64,000 bases of DNA from Ichthyophis bannanicus (Eukaryota > Chordata > Amphibia > Gymnophiona > Ichthyophiidae): NCBI GenBank assembly GCA_033557465.1, contig CM066033.1, forward strand, positions 1,308,417,519-1,308,481,518. The letters are read 5' to 3'. Made by a program: the position numbers and the translations under genes. Below the pieces are notes generated by a model. That model saw only the letters and a list, made by a program, of their open reading frames with translations. It ran no database searches and was not told the DNA's origin. Shown here in pieces: positions 10,755 through 21,563 of the stretch. Position 1 is the stretch's first letter. Each line of letters starts with the position of its first letter.

Positions 10755-10872
10755 TCGACTTATATGGGGCTGGGAGGACTGAGACTGGGCCATTGGCTGA
10801 TACTGGGGTTGTAGGGGAGGAAAACTGGATATGGTCTGATACTGACGGGAACTGGAAATGGTCTGATACTGA
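10755..10872 (+). repeat. Degenerate minisatellite, left block
   Basis: Units combine ggaactggaaatgg with tctgatactgac. The same array continues at 15561-15600 and 20448-20735, split by CR1 copy 2 and DIRS B. Confidence 0.75.
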
Positions 10873-11126
10873 CATAAGAACATAAGATATGCCATACTGG
10901 GTCAGACCGAGATCCATCAAGCCCAGTATCCTGTGGCCAATCTAGGTCATACGTACCTAGCAATATCCCCAAAAGACACAGCACAGGTTCCACAATGCTT
11001 GTACTGGGTCAAGCATCGATTATCCTGGGTCCCTTTTTAATAGTGGTTTATGGACCTTTCCTCCAGGAACTTGTCCAAACCTTTTTTAAACCCAGCTACA
11101 CTAACAGCCCTTACTACATCCTCCAG

Positions 11127-13903
11127 TTACAAATTCCAGAGTTTGATTACACGTTGAGTGAAAAAATATTTTCTCTTATTTGTCTTAAATAGTTTACCCT
11201 GTAGCTTCATTGCATGTCCCCTAGTCTTTCTATATTCTGATAGTGTAAACAATTGATCCACGTTTACCCGCTCCACTCCATTCATTAATTTATAGACCTC
11301 TATCATATCTCCCCTCAGCCGTCTCTTTTCCAGGTTGAAGAGCCCCAACCTTTGTAGCCTCTCTTCATAGGAGTAGCCTTCCATCCCCTTCACCATTTTG
11401 GTGGCTCTTCTCTGTACTTTTTCTAATAGTGCTATGTCCTTTTTAAGATACGGTGACCAGAACTGCACACAATATTCAAGGTGAGGTCGTACCATGGAAC
11501 GATACAGAGGCATAATAATATCCTTTGTTTTATTTTCCATCCCTTTCTTTATGATACCTAGCATTCTATTTGCTTTCTTGGCTGCCGCTGCACACTGGGC
11601 AGAGGGTTTTAACATGTTATCCACGATGATTCCTAAATCTTTTTCCTGGGTGGTGGTTCCCAATGTGGAACCTTGCATTGTGTAACTATAGTGTGGGTTG
11701 TTCTTTCCTAGGTGCATAACTTTGCACTTGTCCACAGTGAATTTCATCTGCCATTTGGATGCCCAGTCTTCCAATTCATCCAGATCCTCCTGCAGTTTTC
11801 CACAGTCCTCTTGGGTTTTAACAACTTTAAACAGTTTTGTATCATCTGCAAATTTGATAACCTCACTCGTTATTATTCCCTTTTCCAGGTCATTTATGAA
11901 TATGTCAAAAAGTAGCGGACCCAGTACAGATCCCTGGGGTACTCCACTATTCACCTTTTTCCATTGGGAATATTGGCCATTTAGCCCTACCCTCTGCTTT
12001 CTATCTTTTAACCAATTCCCGATCCACAATAGTACACTGCCTCCTATCCCATGACTTTTTAGTTTCGCCAAAAGTCTCTGATGAGGGACCTTATCAAAAG
12101 CTTTCTGAAAGTCCAGATACACTATATCAACCGACTCACCTTTGTCTACCTGTTTATGCACACCTTCAAAAAAACATATCAGATTAGTAAGACAAGATCT
12201 TCCTTGTCTAAAACCATGTTGGCTGTCTCCCATTAGGCCATGACTATCTACATGCTGTGTAATTTTGTTCTTTATGATGGTTTCTACCATTTTCCCCAGT
12301 TCTGACGTCAGACTCACCGGTCTGTAATTTCCCGGGTCACCCCTGGAACCCTTTTTAAAGATTGGTGTTATGTTGGCGACCCTCCAATCTTCAGGTATTA
12401 CAGATGATTTTAATGAAAGTTCACAGATTACCAATAGCAGGTCCGCAATCTTATATTTCAGTTCTTTCAACACTCTTGGATGTATACCATCCAGTCCAGG
12501 TGATTTGCTACTATTTAGTTTATCAAATAGTTGTAATATATCTTCCCGGTGTAGCGATATTTCTCTCAATTGCTCTGCAGTATCACCTTTAAATACCACT
12601 TCAGTCTTGGGTAACATCCCTACATCTTCCTCAGTAAAGACCGAAGCAAAGAATTCATTCAGTCTCTCCGCTATAGCCTTGTCTCCTCTTACTGCCCCTT
12701 TTACCCCTCTATCATCTAATGGCCCCACGGACTCTCTCACAGGCCTTTTGCTATGAATGTACTTGAAAAAGTCTTTATTTCGTATTTTTGCTTCCGTAGC
12801 AAGTTCCTTCTCAAATTCTCGCTTTGCGTGCCTTATCAATGCTTTGCATTTAACTTGCCAGTGCTTGGGCTGTTTCCAGTTTTCTTCATTTGACTCTTTT
12901 TTCCATTTCCTGAAGGATGCTTTTTTGGCAGCAACAGCCTCTCTGACCTCACCTTTAAACCATGCTGGCAGTTTTTTGGACTTTCTTCCACTTTTCTTAA
13001 TGCGTGAAATACAGCTGGTCTGGGCTTCGAGGATAGTATTTTTAAATAACACCCAAGCTTGCTGTAAGTCTTTAACCTTTGCAACCGCTCCTTTTAGTTT
13101 TTTCTTAACTATATTCCTCATTTTATCATAGTCTCCCTTTTGAAAGTTAAAAGGTAGTACTGTGGATTTCTTTACTATCCCTCCTCCACTAATTAAATCA
13201 AACACGATCATGCTATGATCACTATTGCCAAGTGGTCCCAACACCCTTATTTCTTGCACCAGATCTGGCGTTCCACTAAGGACTAGGTCCAGTATGGCTT
13301 CCCCTCTGGTTGGTTCATGAACCAGCTGCTCCAAGAAGCAGTCATTTATTTCATCTAGAAACTTTATCTCCCTAGCTTGTCCTGCCGTGACACTGACCCA
13401 GTCGATACCAGAGTAATTGAAATCACCCATTATTACTACTCTGCTGTGACTTTTCTTAGCTTCCTTGATTTCTTTGAGCATTTCATCATCCATTTGTTCA
13501 TTCTGGCCAGGCGGTCGATAGTACACTTCCCTTTTTTACATGGAATTTCAATCCATAGAGATTCTACAGCAAATTTTGTTTCCTGCAAAACTTTAATCCT
13601 TTCTGACTCAATGCCCTCTCTAACATAGAGTGCAACTCCTCCACCAATTTGATCAGTTCTATTGTTACGATATAGTTTGTATCCAGGTATCACAGTGTCC
13701 CACTGGTTATCCTCCTTCCATCATGTCTCTGAGATTGCAATCATATCTAACATCTCATTTAGTGCTATATATTCTAACTCTCCCATCTTATTGTTTAGAC
13801 TTCTAGCATTTGCATACAAGCATTTTAGAGACTGTATTTTATTAATATTAATCTGGCTATTGGTAGGCATGGGTAATTTGGAATCTTTATGCTCTGTCTG
13901 CAC
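11127..13903 (-). pseudogene. CR1 ORF2: endonuclease and RT, nearly intact
   Basis: This is the endonuclease/RT of a CR1-clade LINE. The endonuclease begins near 13810 (YANARSLNNKMGELE) and continues through GGGVALYVREGIESER. A small deletion near 13515-13530 breaks the frame at KGKCTIDRL. The following open frame of 799 codons (13526 to 11127) includes VIMGDFNYSGIDW, the SDHSMI endonuclease motif (about 13210), the RT blocks FRQGRSCLTNLICF and PQGSVLGPLLFDIFINDL, the FADD box and HLEYCVQFWSPYLKK. A stop at WNL-stop truncates about 20 residues relative to the CR1 copies at 6894 and 30501. It is the best preserved CR1 RT in the window. Confidence 0.93.
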
Positions 13904-14043
13904 ACCTTACTCAAGGGCATTTGGGCTACTATACTCTTTTTTGGAACCTCACTGCTTTTGGTAGTATCCTTCAAGGATACCTTCGTCCGAACCATGCGCT
14001 CCTGGGCGACTGTCGGCTTTCCCCTATTTTCTAGTTTAAAAGC
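13870..14043 (-). pseudogene. CR1 ORF1, C-terminal tail downstream of the L1 insertion
   Basis: The minus strand continues the ORF1 reading (REAFKLENRGKPTVAQERMV ...) immediately beyond the target duplication of the L1 insert. It was contiguous with 14898-15522 before that insertion. No domain is recognisable in this basic tail. Confidence 0.6.
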
Positions 14044-14059
14044 TTCTCTATCTCCTTTT

Positions 14060-14896
14060 TTTTTTTTATTGAAAGACTTCCAAAAGATACATAGAAACAA
14101 GAACCACAAACATCATCAAAAAGAGTGCTACAGCAAAAGCAGAGTTTCAAAACACAATAGTAGCCTACAATACGCCTTCATTTTTGTATTTTTTTGTTTT
14201 TTGTTCCCCCCAAAATAAGTATAAAACAACCACCCTCCCCCTTCCCCACCCCCCCCATCCATGGCTTGCTAGTTCTTAGGCAAAGGAAGGCGGTGAGCAA
14301 GAAGCACACACAAGGGGTAAGCTCCCTTCGAAGTTGGAGTGTCCCCCGCCCAACTGCCCATAGCAATTACGCGCCATAATGGGAAATAAAGGGAGCCCAC
14401 ACCAACTCAAAGCGCGCCAAACGCATCCTGCTAAGAGCCACCCCCCGCTCCATTGAATACATATCCCACATTCTGTCCAACCAAACCAGGAAGGAAGGGG
14501 CCAAGGCACGCTTCCATGCTGCGGCAAGAGCTAACCGGGCCGCATTCAAGCCGTGGCGGAGCAAAGCAAGCTGCAGAGCCCATGCACCCGGCACCAACGC
14601 CCCAAAAAGAAAGATCCCCGGGTCCCAAGGGATGCTCACTCCCAAAAGCAGCTGCAGCCGAAATTGTACCCCCCTCCAAAAGGCACGAATGCGGGGGCAA
14701 GCCCACCAGATATGCCCCAGAGTACCCCGCTGTCCACAATTACGCCAACAGAGGTCCACAGCCCCAGGATAAATACGAGCAATCCGTACCGGGGTCATAT
14801 ACCAACGGTACATTATTTTATAATTAGTTTCACGGGCATTAATCGCTACCGAACTCCGCCATAAGCGCGTTTCCACCCTCTCCCACTCTTGCTCGG
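14060..14896 (-). mobile_element. L1/Tx1-clade LINE, 5'-truncated, with poly(A) and target duplication
   Basis: The direct repeat ttctctatctcctttt occurs at 14044-14059 and 14897-14912. A T-run at about 14056-14067 is the poly(A) tail of a minus-strand insertion. The insert encodes the C-terminus of an L1/Tx1 ORF2. It lies in CR1 copy 2 ORF1. Confidence 0.9.
14367..14876 (-). pseudogene. L1/Tx1 ORF2 C-terminal domain
   Basis: The 169-codon minus-strand frame contains KIMYRWYMTPVRIARIYPG, then C-x2-C-like spacing and GTLGHIWWACPRIRAFW. This is the conserved C-terminal block of L1/Tx1-type ORF2 proteins (YRWYLTP ... HIWW.CP). RT and endonuclease are missing because of the 5' truncation. The frame has no stops over 169 codons, which suggests a fairly recent insertion. 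Confidence 0.88.
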
Positions 14897-14897
14897 T

Positions 14898-15522
14898 TCT
14901 CTATCTCCTTTTTAAAGGTTAATGCCAGCAGTCTGGTTCCATCCTGATTAAGGTGAAGCCCATCCCTTCGGAAGAGCCCCTCCTTTCCCCAGAATGTTCC
15001 CCAGTTCCTAATAAATCCAAAACCCTCATCCTTGCACCATTGTCTCATCCACGCATTGAGACTCCGGAGCTCTGCCTGTCTTTTGGGTCCTGCACGTGGA
15101 ACAGGAAGCATTTCGGAGAACGCTATCCTGGAAGTTATGGATTTCAACTTCCTACCTAAAAGCTTAAATTTAGCCTCCAGAACCTCCCTACCACATTTTC
15201 CTATGTCATTGGTACCAACATGTACCAAGACAGCAGACTCCTCCCCAGCACTATCTATGATCCTATCTAGGCGGTGCGTGAGGTCCGCTACCTTCATACC
15301 AGGCAGGCATGTTACCAGGCGATCCTCACGTCCACCAGCCACCCAGCTATCTACATTCCTAATGATTGAATCACCAAATATGACAGCTGTCCTGAATCTC
15401 CTCTCATGGGGACATGGCCCTGGAGAAACGTACTCGGTGCGAGAGGGTTTTACATCACCTGGAGGACAGGTCCTAGTTACAGGATCACTTACTGCCACAC
15501 CAGGGTGATGCTCTCCTGTCAC
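14898..15522 (-). pseudogene. CR1 ORF1 with SGNH-type esterase domain
   Basis: The minus-strand frame contains the three SGNH/GDSL-like landmarks: IFGDSIIRNVD (Ser block, about 15390), VLVHVGTNDIGKCG (Gly/Asn block, about 15220) and LFRRDGLHLNQDGT (Asp-His block, about 14960). CR1-type ORF1 proteins are known to carry such an esterase. It probably binds RNA or lipid during retrotransposition, but its role is not settled. The original C-terminus was separated by the L1 insertion (it continues at 13870-14043). The N-terminal part is missing or lies beyond the 5' truncation. Confidence 0.9.
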
Positions 15523-15560
15523 GTGACCTCTCTCCTCCAGGGATGCTGCCCGACTGGAGG

Positions 15561-15600
15561 GGACTGGAAATGGTCTGATACTGACGGGAACTGGAAAGAG
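15561..15600 (+). repeat. Degenerate minisatellite, middle block
   Basis: One to two units (actggaaatggtctgatac, then tgacgggaactggaaag) lie between CR1 copy 2 and DIRS B. Confidence 0.7.
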
Positions 15601-15735
15601 TAGTTACTCACCTGTAACAGGTGTTCTCCAGGAGCAGCAGGAATCAGTCCTCACACATGGGTGACATCGACGTCGATGGAGCCCCTGCGGAGCATTTCCC
15701 CAGCTTTCTATGAAAGCTTTTCGGAATACTGCACA
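15601..15735. repeat. DIRS B left ITR
   Basis: It starts tagttactcacctgtaacag and includes the perfect dyad CATCGACGTCGATG (about 15663-15676). Its inner part (cccagctttctatgaaagc) is inverted at 20352-20370. Confidence 0.88.
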
Positions 15736-15867
15736 CATGCACGGTCCCCTTCCCGCCTAAAGGTGCCATCTTGGTCAGTCAAATGACATAGCTAAAAAAC
15801 AGCACACAAAAAAAGTAAAAATGAACTATATAAAACTGGAACTCCCAGGGGAGGAGGGAATGTTGTG

Positions 15868-15965
15868 AGGACTGATTCCTGCTGCTCCTGGAGAACATCT
15901 GTTACAGGTGAGTAACTACTCTTTCTCCAGGACCAAGCAGGAAGTCAGTCCTGACATATGGGTGA
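15868..15965. repeat. DIRS B internal complementary region
   Basis: The sequence gtgaggactgattcctgctgctcc ... acaggtgagtaactac is the reverse complement of the left ITR start. It is followed by ctttctccaggaccaagcag, the reverse complement of the right ITR end. Confidence 0.88.
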
Positions 15966-16089
15966 CTCCCTAGCTCTGGGCTACCAGGAACCCAGGCTGA
16001 ACAAGAGAACTCCCTCTAGTCCCAGCATCAAAGAAAGGCTGTGCACTGAAAGAATCTCTACCGGTAGCCCAACGGAGGACTGGAGTTGC

Positions 16090-18162
16090 CTAAACCTCAA
16101 AGAGATTCCGAAGTACTGCCTGGCCAAAAGCACTGTCCCTATGGGACTCCCTCTTCAGGCAGTAATGAGCTGCAAAAGTCTGGCTTGAGGACCAAGTTGC
16201 AGCCCTGCAGATGTCTGCCAATGGTACAGAGCAGAGATGAGCTACTGAGGCAGCCATAGCCCTTACACGGTGGGCTGTAACCCGACCCTGCAAGGGAAGG
16301 TCAGCCACCTTGTAAGCCCAGGTGATACAGTCAGCCACCCATATGGACAAGGCACGCTTGGACACAGCTAACCCCAAATTATTAGGGTCAAAAGATATGA
16401 AGAGCTGAGTAGCCCTTCTATGTCCCTGCGTACCGTCAAGGTAGAAGAATAAGGCCCTCCTACAGTCCAGGGTATGCAGGACCGCTTCAGCCTGGCTTGC
16501 ATGAGGCCTAGGGAAGAATGTTGGAAGAACCACCTCCTGGTTGAGGTGGAAAGAGGAGACAACCATTTCAGGAAAATCTTCTGAACCACTAATGGGTGGA
16601 GTTGCCATTCGTGGGGCTGCAAGAACTCTGCTCAACCTGTCTGCCAAGCAGTGCCCCTGGCCAGGGAGATAAACAGCTTTGAGAAACATGTTGTGCTTGA
16701 GCGCAAACAAGCAAAAGTCCTGTGCCTCCTGACAAAGGAGCCTGGACCCAGTGCCGCCCTGCTTGTTCACATAAAACATGGCTACTTGGTTGTCCGTCTG
16801 TACTAAGACAGACTGGTGAGACAGGTTTCGAGAGAAAGTCTTGAGGGCTAAGCGAATAGCCCGGAGTTCCAGTAGGTTGATCTGTTGCGTGGCCTCCCAG
16901 GGAGACCACAGGCCCTGGGTGCACTTGCCCAGACAATGTGCACCCCAGCCCTGCAGAGAGGCATCTGTGGTCAACACCACTGTGAACCCAGGAATCTGAA
17001 AAGGCACTCCTTGCAGCCGATTGGAGGGGGGGGGGGGGGTGTGCATCCACCAGCGTAGGAAGTTCAGCAATGGTCTGGACACCCTTAATCTGTCTCTGAG
17101 GCGTCCTGTGGACTGTGTCCACTGAGTCCTGCGGCACCACTGTGCAGGCCTCATACGGAGTCGGGCATTGGGAGTCACATGCACTGTCGAAGCCATGTGG
17201 GCCAGAAGCCGCAGCCAGAGTCTGGCGGAAACCAGTGGCCTGTGGAGAAACTGGTTTGCCAAGTCTATCAGTCTTTGTGCTCTGTCTTCTGGCAAGAAAG
17301 CCTTTGCCTGCAGAGAGTCCAAGTTCTGGGAGGGGAGCAAAGTGGATTTTGCAAAGTTTATGACAAACCCCAGGTGTTGAAGAAGAGAAATAGTTCGGAG
17401 GGTGGCTTGCCTGGCCTCCTGGCACGTCTGTCCCCTGATGAGCCAGTCGTCCAGATAGGGGAAGACAAAGATACCCTGATTTCTCAGGTAGGCCGCCACC
17501 ACCGCCAGGCATTTGGTAAAGACCCTGGGGGCGGAGGTGAGGCCGAAAGGCAGCACTCTGTACTGATAATGGTTTCCTCCCACAATGAACCTGAGGTACT
17601 TTCTGTTGCCTGGATGAATGAGGATGTGAGTGTACGCATCCTTTAGATCTAAGGAGCATAGCCAATCTCCCTGCTGGAGGTAGGGCAGAAGTGTTCCAAG
17701 AGTAAGCATCTTGAACTTTTCTTTCTCTAGGAACTTGTTGAGATTTCTGAGGTCAAGATTAGGCCTGAGGCCTCCGGTTCTCTTTGGTACGAGGAAGTAC
17801 CTGAAGTAGAAACCGTGACCTTGGAGGTGGGGAGGCACAGGCTCCACCGCCTTGTCTCGGAACAGACCCTGAAGCTCTTGAAGGAGGAGGTCTGTGTGGA
17901 GAGGAGGCCTTGGAGGCTCTCCAGGGAAGTAAGGAGGCGGCAACTGATGGAAATGAAGCATATAGCCCGTGTGGACTATGCTCAAGACCCAACTGTCTCC
18001 TGTAATGGGTGGCCACCTGTAGGCAAACAGGGTTACTCGACCTCCTGTGCAGGAATGGGACAGCAGAGACGGAGAGGCTATGCCTTGGGAGTCAAAACCC
18101 CCCACCCTGCTGAGTGGGAGCAGGAGCCTGAGGCTTGGGGGCCTTCTGCCTACGGAGCCCAT
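16090..18162 (-). CDS. DIRS B pol: RT-RNase H fused in frame to a truncated tyrosine recombinase
   Basis: A continuous 690-codon minus-strand frame. In order: the RT (GLRPNLDLRNLNKFL about residue 130, LDLKDAYTHILIHP about 175, RVLPFGLTSAPRVFTKC about 205, catalytic YLDDWLI about 237), RNase H (TTDASLQGWGAH, NLLELRAI, QTDNQVAMFYVNKQGG, CLADRLSR), then a jump to SSFHLNQEVVLPTFFPRPH and the distal recombinase (TAHRVRAMAASVAHL, AATWSSSQTFAAHYCL). Compared with DIRS C, the methyltransferase-like segment, the core-binding domain and recombinase box I (ARRVSEL, with the first catalytic Arg) are missing. RT and RNase H motifs look intact, but the recombinase should be inactive. The frame overlaps the gag end. 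Confidence 0.9.
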   Translation of the reverse strand: MGSVGRRPPSLRLLLPLSRVGGFDSQGIASPSLLSHSCTGGRVTLFAYRWPPITGDSWVLSIVHTGYMLHFHQLPPPYFPGEPPRPPLHTDLLLQELQGLFRDKAVEPVPPHLQGHGFYFRYFLVPKRTGGLRPNLDLRNLNKFLEKEKFKMLTLGTLLPYLQQGDWLCSLDLKDAYTHILIHPGNRKYLRFIVGGNHYQYRVLPFGLTSAPRVFTKCLAVVAAYLRNQGIFVFPYLDDWLIRGQTCQEARQATLRTISLLQHLGFVINFAKSTLLPSQNLDSLQAKAFLPEDRAQRLIDLANQFLHRPLVSARLWLRLLAHMASTVHVTPNARLRMRPAQWCRRTQWTQSTGRLRDRLRVSRPLLNFLRWWMHTPPPPSNRLQGVPFQIPGFTVVLTTDASLQGWGAHCLGKCTQGLWSPWEATQQINLLELRAIRLALKTFSRNLSHQSVLVQTDNQVAMFYVNKQGGTGSRLLCQEAQDFCLFALKHNMFLKAVYLPGQGHCLADRLSRVLAAPRMATPPISGSEDFPEMVVSSFHLNQEVVLPTFFPRPHASQAEAVLHTLDCRRALFFYLDGTQGHRRATQLFISFDPNNLGLAVSKRALSIWVADCITWAYKVADLPLQGRVTAHRVRAMAASVAHLCSVPLADICRAATWSSSQTFAAHYCLKRESHRDSAFGQAVLRNLFEV

Positions 18163-20022
18163 GTCCCTGCCCCTTGGCCTGCTGACCCTGTGGGGGAGCT
18201 GGGGAGGCCTGGTAAGGTGGGAACTGTTTGTAGGCAGTCACCTTCCTCGGGTAAAGGGACTTCTTCCCCGAGCCCTTCTTTTTATGAGAAGGGGCAGAAG
18301 TCTTTCTAGACAGCCTTGTCCTCGTGAGGTACTCGGTCTCGAGCTGTGCAGCCTTCTCGGCCATGGGCTTGCCAAAAAGGTTCTCACCTCGGCAAGGGAC
18401 ATCGACCAACTTGTCCTGCACCCATGGCTCGAGATCCGATGACTGCAGCCATGCCTGACGTCAAGCCGCAATGCCGGCTGCCGCAACACAGGCCGAGGCC
18501 TCGAAGCCATCGTAGGCTGCGCGGGACATGAACTTAGAGCATTCCTGGATCCCCGAGGACAAGGATTTGAACCTCTGCAATGGTTCCCCGGAGAGAGCAG
18601 CAGAGAACCCGGCAAGCTCCTTCGCCAGGTCCTGCAAGTACATGCCCATGTACAGCTGGTAAGACTGGACACGGCAAGCAAGAATCAAGCCCTGGAAACA
18701 CTTTCTACCAAACGCATCCAGGTTCCGGGCCTCCCGGCCAGGGGGCACCACGGAGTGCATCTTCTGACTTTTCAGACGATGCATGGCCGATTCCACCACC
18801 ATGGAATGGTTTGGTAGCTGCACCTTTTGAAAACCAGGGCTCTTACGGAGTCGATAAATGGAATCGACCCGCTTGCTCAGAACCGGCGCCGAGGCCGGTG
18901 CCTCCCATATCCGGAAGAGGAGCCATTCCAGCATCGGAGGAACCGGCACAGTAAAGGCCTCCTTCGGAGGAGAGTCATACTGGAGGTCCTCGAGTTCTTC
19001 GGCTCGAGGCTCCTCCTCGGGGTCTGCCAAAGCAGTGGCCATATCCCGAACGAACTCCGAGAACCGGGTATCCTCCGGAGGGGATCTACTCCGGGGCTCA
19101 GACTGCGGTGAGTCCGACGGGACGCACCGAGTCTTGAAGGTATCAGGGGACTCCTTGTCCTCCGTCTCCCAGGCGGACTCGTCCGAAGAGGAGTCGGGCT
19201 CTGACGCGCGGGGCCCGGCAGCACCCGCCCCGACGCCGAAGGCACCAGCGTCGACACCCTCGGTCCCGACCGGGAGGTCGAGGGTGACCGCGACCGAGGA
19301 CGACCTCGAGCCTTCATGGTCTCGAGTTTTGGCTCGGTCTCCAGGGTCGACTTCGACATCTATGTCCCGGTGGTCGGGGCAGATGCGCCAGCAAGGTTGG
19401 CCATCAGCACCCGCTGCTGATCCATGAAGGCAGACAGTCTGCACTCCAAGGCTGTCAGCCTGAGACCCAGCTCAGGAGACTCAGCAGCTACCGACTCGGG
19501 CCCCAGCGGCGGCGGCGGCGGCGCCGGGCCCGACGTCGGCCCCCTGGGAGGAGAGTCCTCGAAGACAACAGGACTTACGTGTCCAGCAGACTCCGGCTCC
19601 ACACGAGGCACTTTTGACGGCTTCTCCTGTTCCACGGGCCCGGGACGGCGGTCGGGGGTCCGAGACCTAGCCCTCGAGGAGCCAGGGACCTCCTCCCACG
19701 CCGCCCTCGTGAGCCGCTTCTTCCTCTTTCGCTCCCGTTCGGGGGAACCCCTGTCCGAGGAACCCCGATGATGCTCGGGGTCAGACTCCCAAGACGTCGA
19801 GGCCTCAGACGAGGTCTGGGCCCGGCCGGAGGCCAAATCAGAGAAAAGCCTTTCCTTTTGATGCTGACGACTTCGAAGTGCCTTAGTGGACATTTGGCCA
19901 CACGGGCCACAGATCTTAGGATCATGATCAGGACCGAGGCACCGAAGGCAGCAGTCGTGTGTCTCGGTGAGAGACATTAGTTTCTTGCACCGATCACACT
20001 TTTTAAAACCACTGGAAGCCAT
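18092..20022 (-). pseudogene. DIRS B gag, broken
   Basis: The start at 20020-20022 gives MASSGFKKCDRCKKLMSLTE with the zinc-type pattern (HDCCLRCLGPDH, CGPCG). It continues through a variable Ser/Pro region and the SPPEDTRFSEFVRDMA block to a conserved alpha-rich part (QLPNHSMVVESAMHR ... YQLYMGMYLQDLAKELAG). A frameshift near 19365 and an in-frame TGA near 18460 (probably CGA to TGA, a CpG transition) break it. The C-terminal piece (18421 to 18092) ends QQGGGF-stop and overlaps pol. This is the DIRS structural protein by position. Confidence 0.87.
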
Positions 20023-20347
20023 CGGGGAAAAAAGAGCCCCCGCGAGGTCAAAGGACCGGCCTTCCAGGGAAAAAGAAAAAAAGGGCGCAAACGCCAGCCA
20101 CGAAGGGCAAAAACCGAAAATAATGAGAATGGGCTCGATACCGGTGTACCGAAGCCAGCGGGAAGGGGAACCGGCGTCGAACCGGGCAAAAAGCCGCGAT
20201 GAAATCGCAGGAAATAGCAAGAAAAAAATCTAACTGTTTTCCGGGTGAACTAGGACAGACGTCCGACGGGCTCCACGGAAAAAGAGAGACTGAGCAAAAT
20301 GGCACCTTTAGGCAGGAAAGGGACCGCGCATGCGTGCAGTGTTCCCA

Positions 20348-20447
20348 AAAGTTTTCATAGAAAGCTGGGGAAATGCTCCGCAGGGGCTCCATCGACGTTG
20401 ATGTCACCCATGTGCGAGGACTGACTTCCTGCTTGGTCCTGGAGAAA
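20348..20447. repeat. DIRS B right ITR
   Basis: This is the inverse of the left ITR inner part (tcatagaaagctggggaaatg), with the dyad as catcgacgttgatg, ending ttggtcctggagAAA at the target AAA. Confidence 0.88.
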
Positions 20448-20735
20448 TGGCCTGATACTGGGGCTGCGGGGGGGGGGGGGGGGGGCCCCAGAGACCGGGA
20501 CTGGAAATGGGCTGATACTGGGGCCGCAGCGGGTACTGGGGCCGCAGAGGGTACTGGGTACATGGGCTGATACTGGGCTGGGCACAGACTGGACATTGGC
20601 TGATACTGGGGCTGGGGGGCAGGACTGGGACTGGAAATGAGCTGATACTGGGGCTGTGAATAGAAATGGGCTTATGTTGGAGGGGGAGGGGGACTGGGAC
20701 TGGAAGGCAGCTGATTTTAGGGCTGGGGGGTCTGG
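20448..20735 (+). repeat. Degenerate minisatellite, right block
   Basis: Repeats combine gggactggaaatgggc with tgatactggggctg, and the block includes a G-run (20469-20485). DIRS B and CR1 copy 2 are inserted in the same array. Confidence 0.8.
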
Positions 20736-21044
20736 TACTAAAAGGGGATTATTGCTGACAAATGCTGGAGTCAGGGTGCGAAAAAGGAGATGCTAGGGGA
20801 GTGATAGGGGGAGAGGAGGACAGATATTGTGGAGACTGGGGAAGAAGTAAAGTCATAACCAGGAGAAGATTGAGAGGGTGGAGTATAAGATTAGATGTTG
20901 GTGTAAGGAGGAGGAAAAGAGGGGTTAATAAATATTGGAGAAGGACGTAGACAGGTGGGCACTGGGGACATGGGGATGTGGAGAACAAGGACTTGGGCTT
21001 AGGTGGGGAAAGGGCTGTGTTTTCCAGTGGAGGTAGCAGAGACA
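20736..21044. other. Intergenic stretch, nothing recognised
   Basis: The stretch is purine-rich on the plus strand (gaggag, ggaaaag words). I find no coding frame or known repeat end. Confidence 0.4.
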
Positions 21045-21190
21045 AAGACTGTATATAAATTCAAGAAAGCTTAGGACAAATACAGAATCTAAAGGAAAAA
21101 AAGGGACTGTAGAGCTTAGTAATTCATATGGAAGGGAAGACTGGATATACTATATGGTCTTTATCTGCTGCTCTGTTTCTATATTCAGCC
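21045..21190 (+). repeat. Old LINE (CR1/L2-type) 3' end
   Basis: The sequence aagcttaggacaaatacagaa ... gggaagactggatata ... tggtctttatctgctgctctg resembles the C-terminal (FKKAWDKY-like) end and 3' terminus of CR1/L2-type LINEs. The stretch 21191-21297 is unassigned. Confidence 0.55.
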
Positions 21191-21353
21191 GAGGTGAGGG
21201 ATTCTGTTCAGAACATTTTGTTCTGTGTAGGAATCTGTAGTAGTTCAACTTATTCTCTTTTTCCAACTAGAGGTTTATGGTGTTCTAGAATATTTGTAAC
21301 ATAGAAACATGACGAAAGAAAAAGACCACATGGCCTATCTAGTCTGTCCTTCC

Positions 21354-21555
21354 TAGGGTTGCCAACTGGCTCTAGATGCGCCCGACAGGCTTGATCCAGT
21401 CCTAGGTTTACCCCATTGCATGCAGGGACATGTACTTCTGATTTCTCCATTGCACTCCATAAGAAAAACAAGACTACAAGTCCCTTCATGCAGTGGGGTA
21501 AACGCAGGACTGGATCAAGCATGTCAGGCGCATCTAGAGCCAGTTGGCAACCCCA
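21354..21555. mobile_element. hAT-type MITE with long inverted repeats
   Basis: A 202-bp element with ends tagggttgccaactgg ... ccagttggcaacccca. Inverted arms of about 80 bases flank a short centre. The 8-bp target duplication gtccttcc is at 21346-21353 and 21556-21563. The 8-bp duplication and CAGGG-like ends are typical of hAT elements. It has no coding capacity. Confidence 0.88.
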
Positions 21556-21563
21556 GTCCTTCC

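Larger units (their letters stand above)
10873..15560 (-). mobile_element. CR1 LINE copy 2, nearly full length
   Basis: The minus-strand element reads from an ORF1 with an esterase domain (15522) through ORF2 to the 3' end at 10873, which carries the short terminal repeat (cataagaa, cataagat). It is inserted in the minisatellite and was interrupted by an L1/Tx1 insertion (14060-14896). The 5' boundary is near 15560 and lies inside ORF1 or its leader. Confidence 0.92.
15601..20447 (-). mobile_element. DIRS B: DIRS-like retrotransposon with an internal deletion
   Basis: Order on the plus strand: left ITR (15601-15735), ICR (15868-15965), pol (16090-18162), gag (18092-20022), right ITR (20348-20447). 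At 4.85 kb it is about 0.9 kb shorter than DIRS C because the methyltransferase-like segment and the first half of the recombinase are deleted. It is inserted in minisatellite DNA at ggAAAtgg without a target duplication. Confidence 0.93.
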
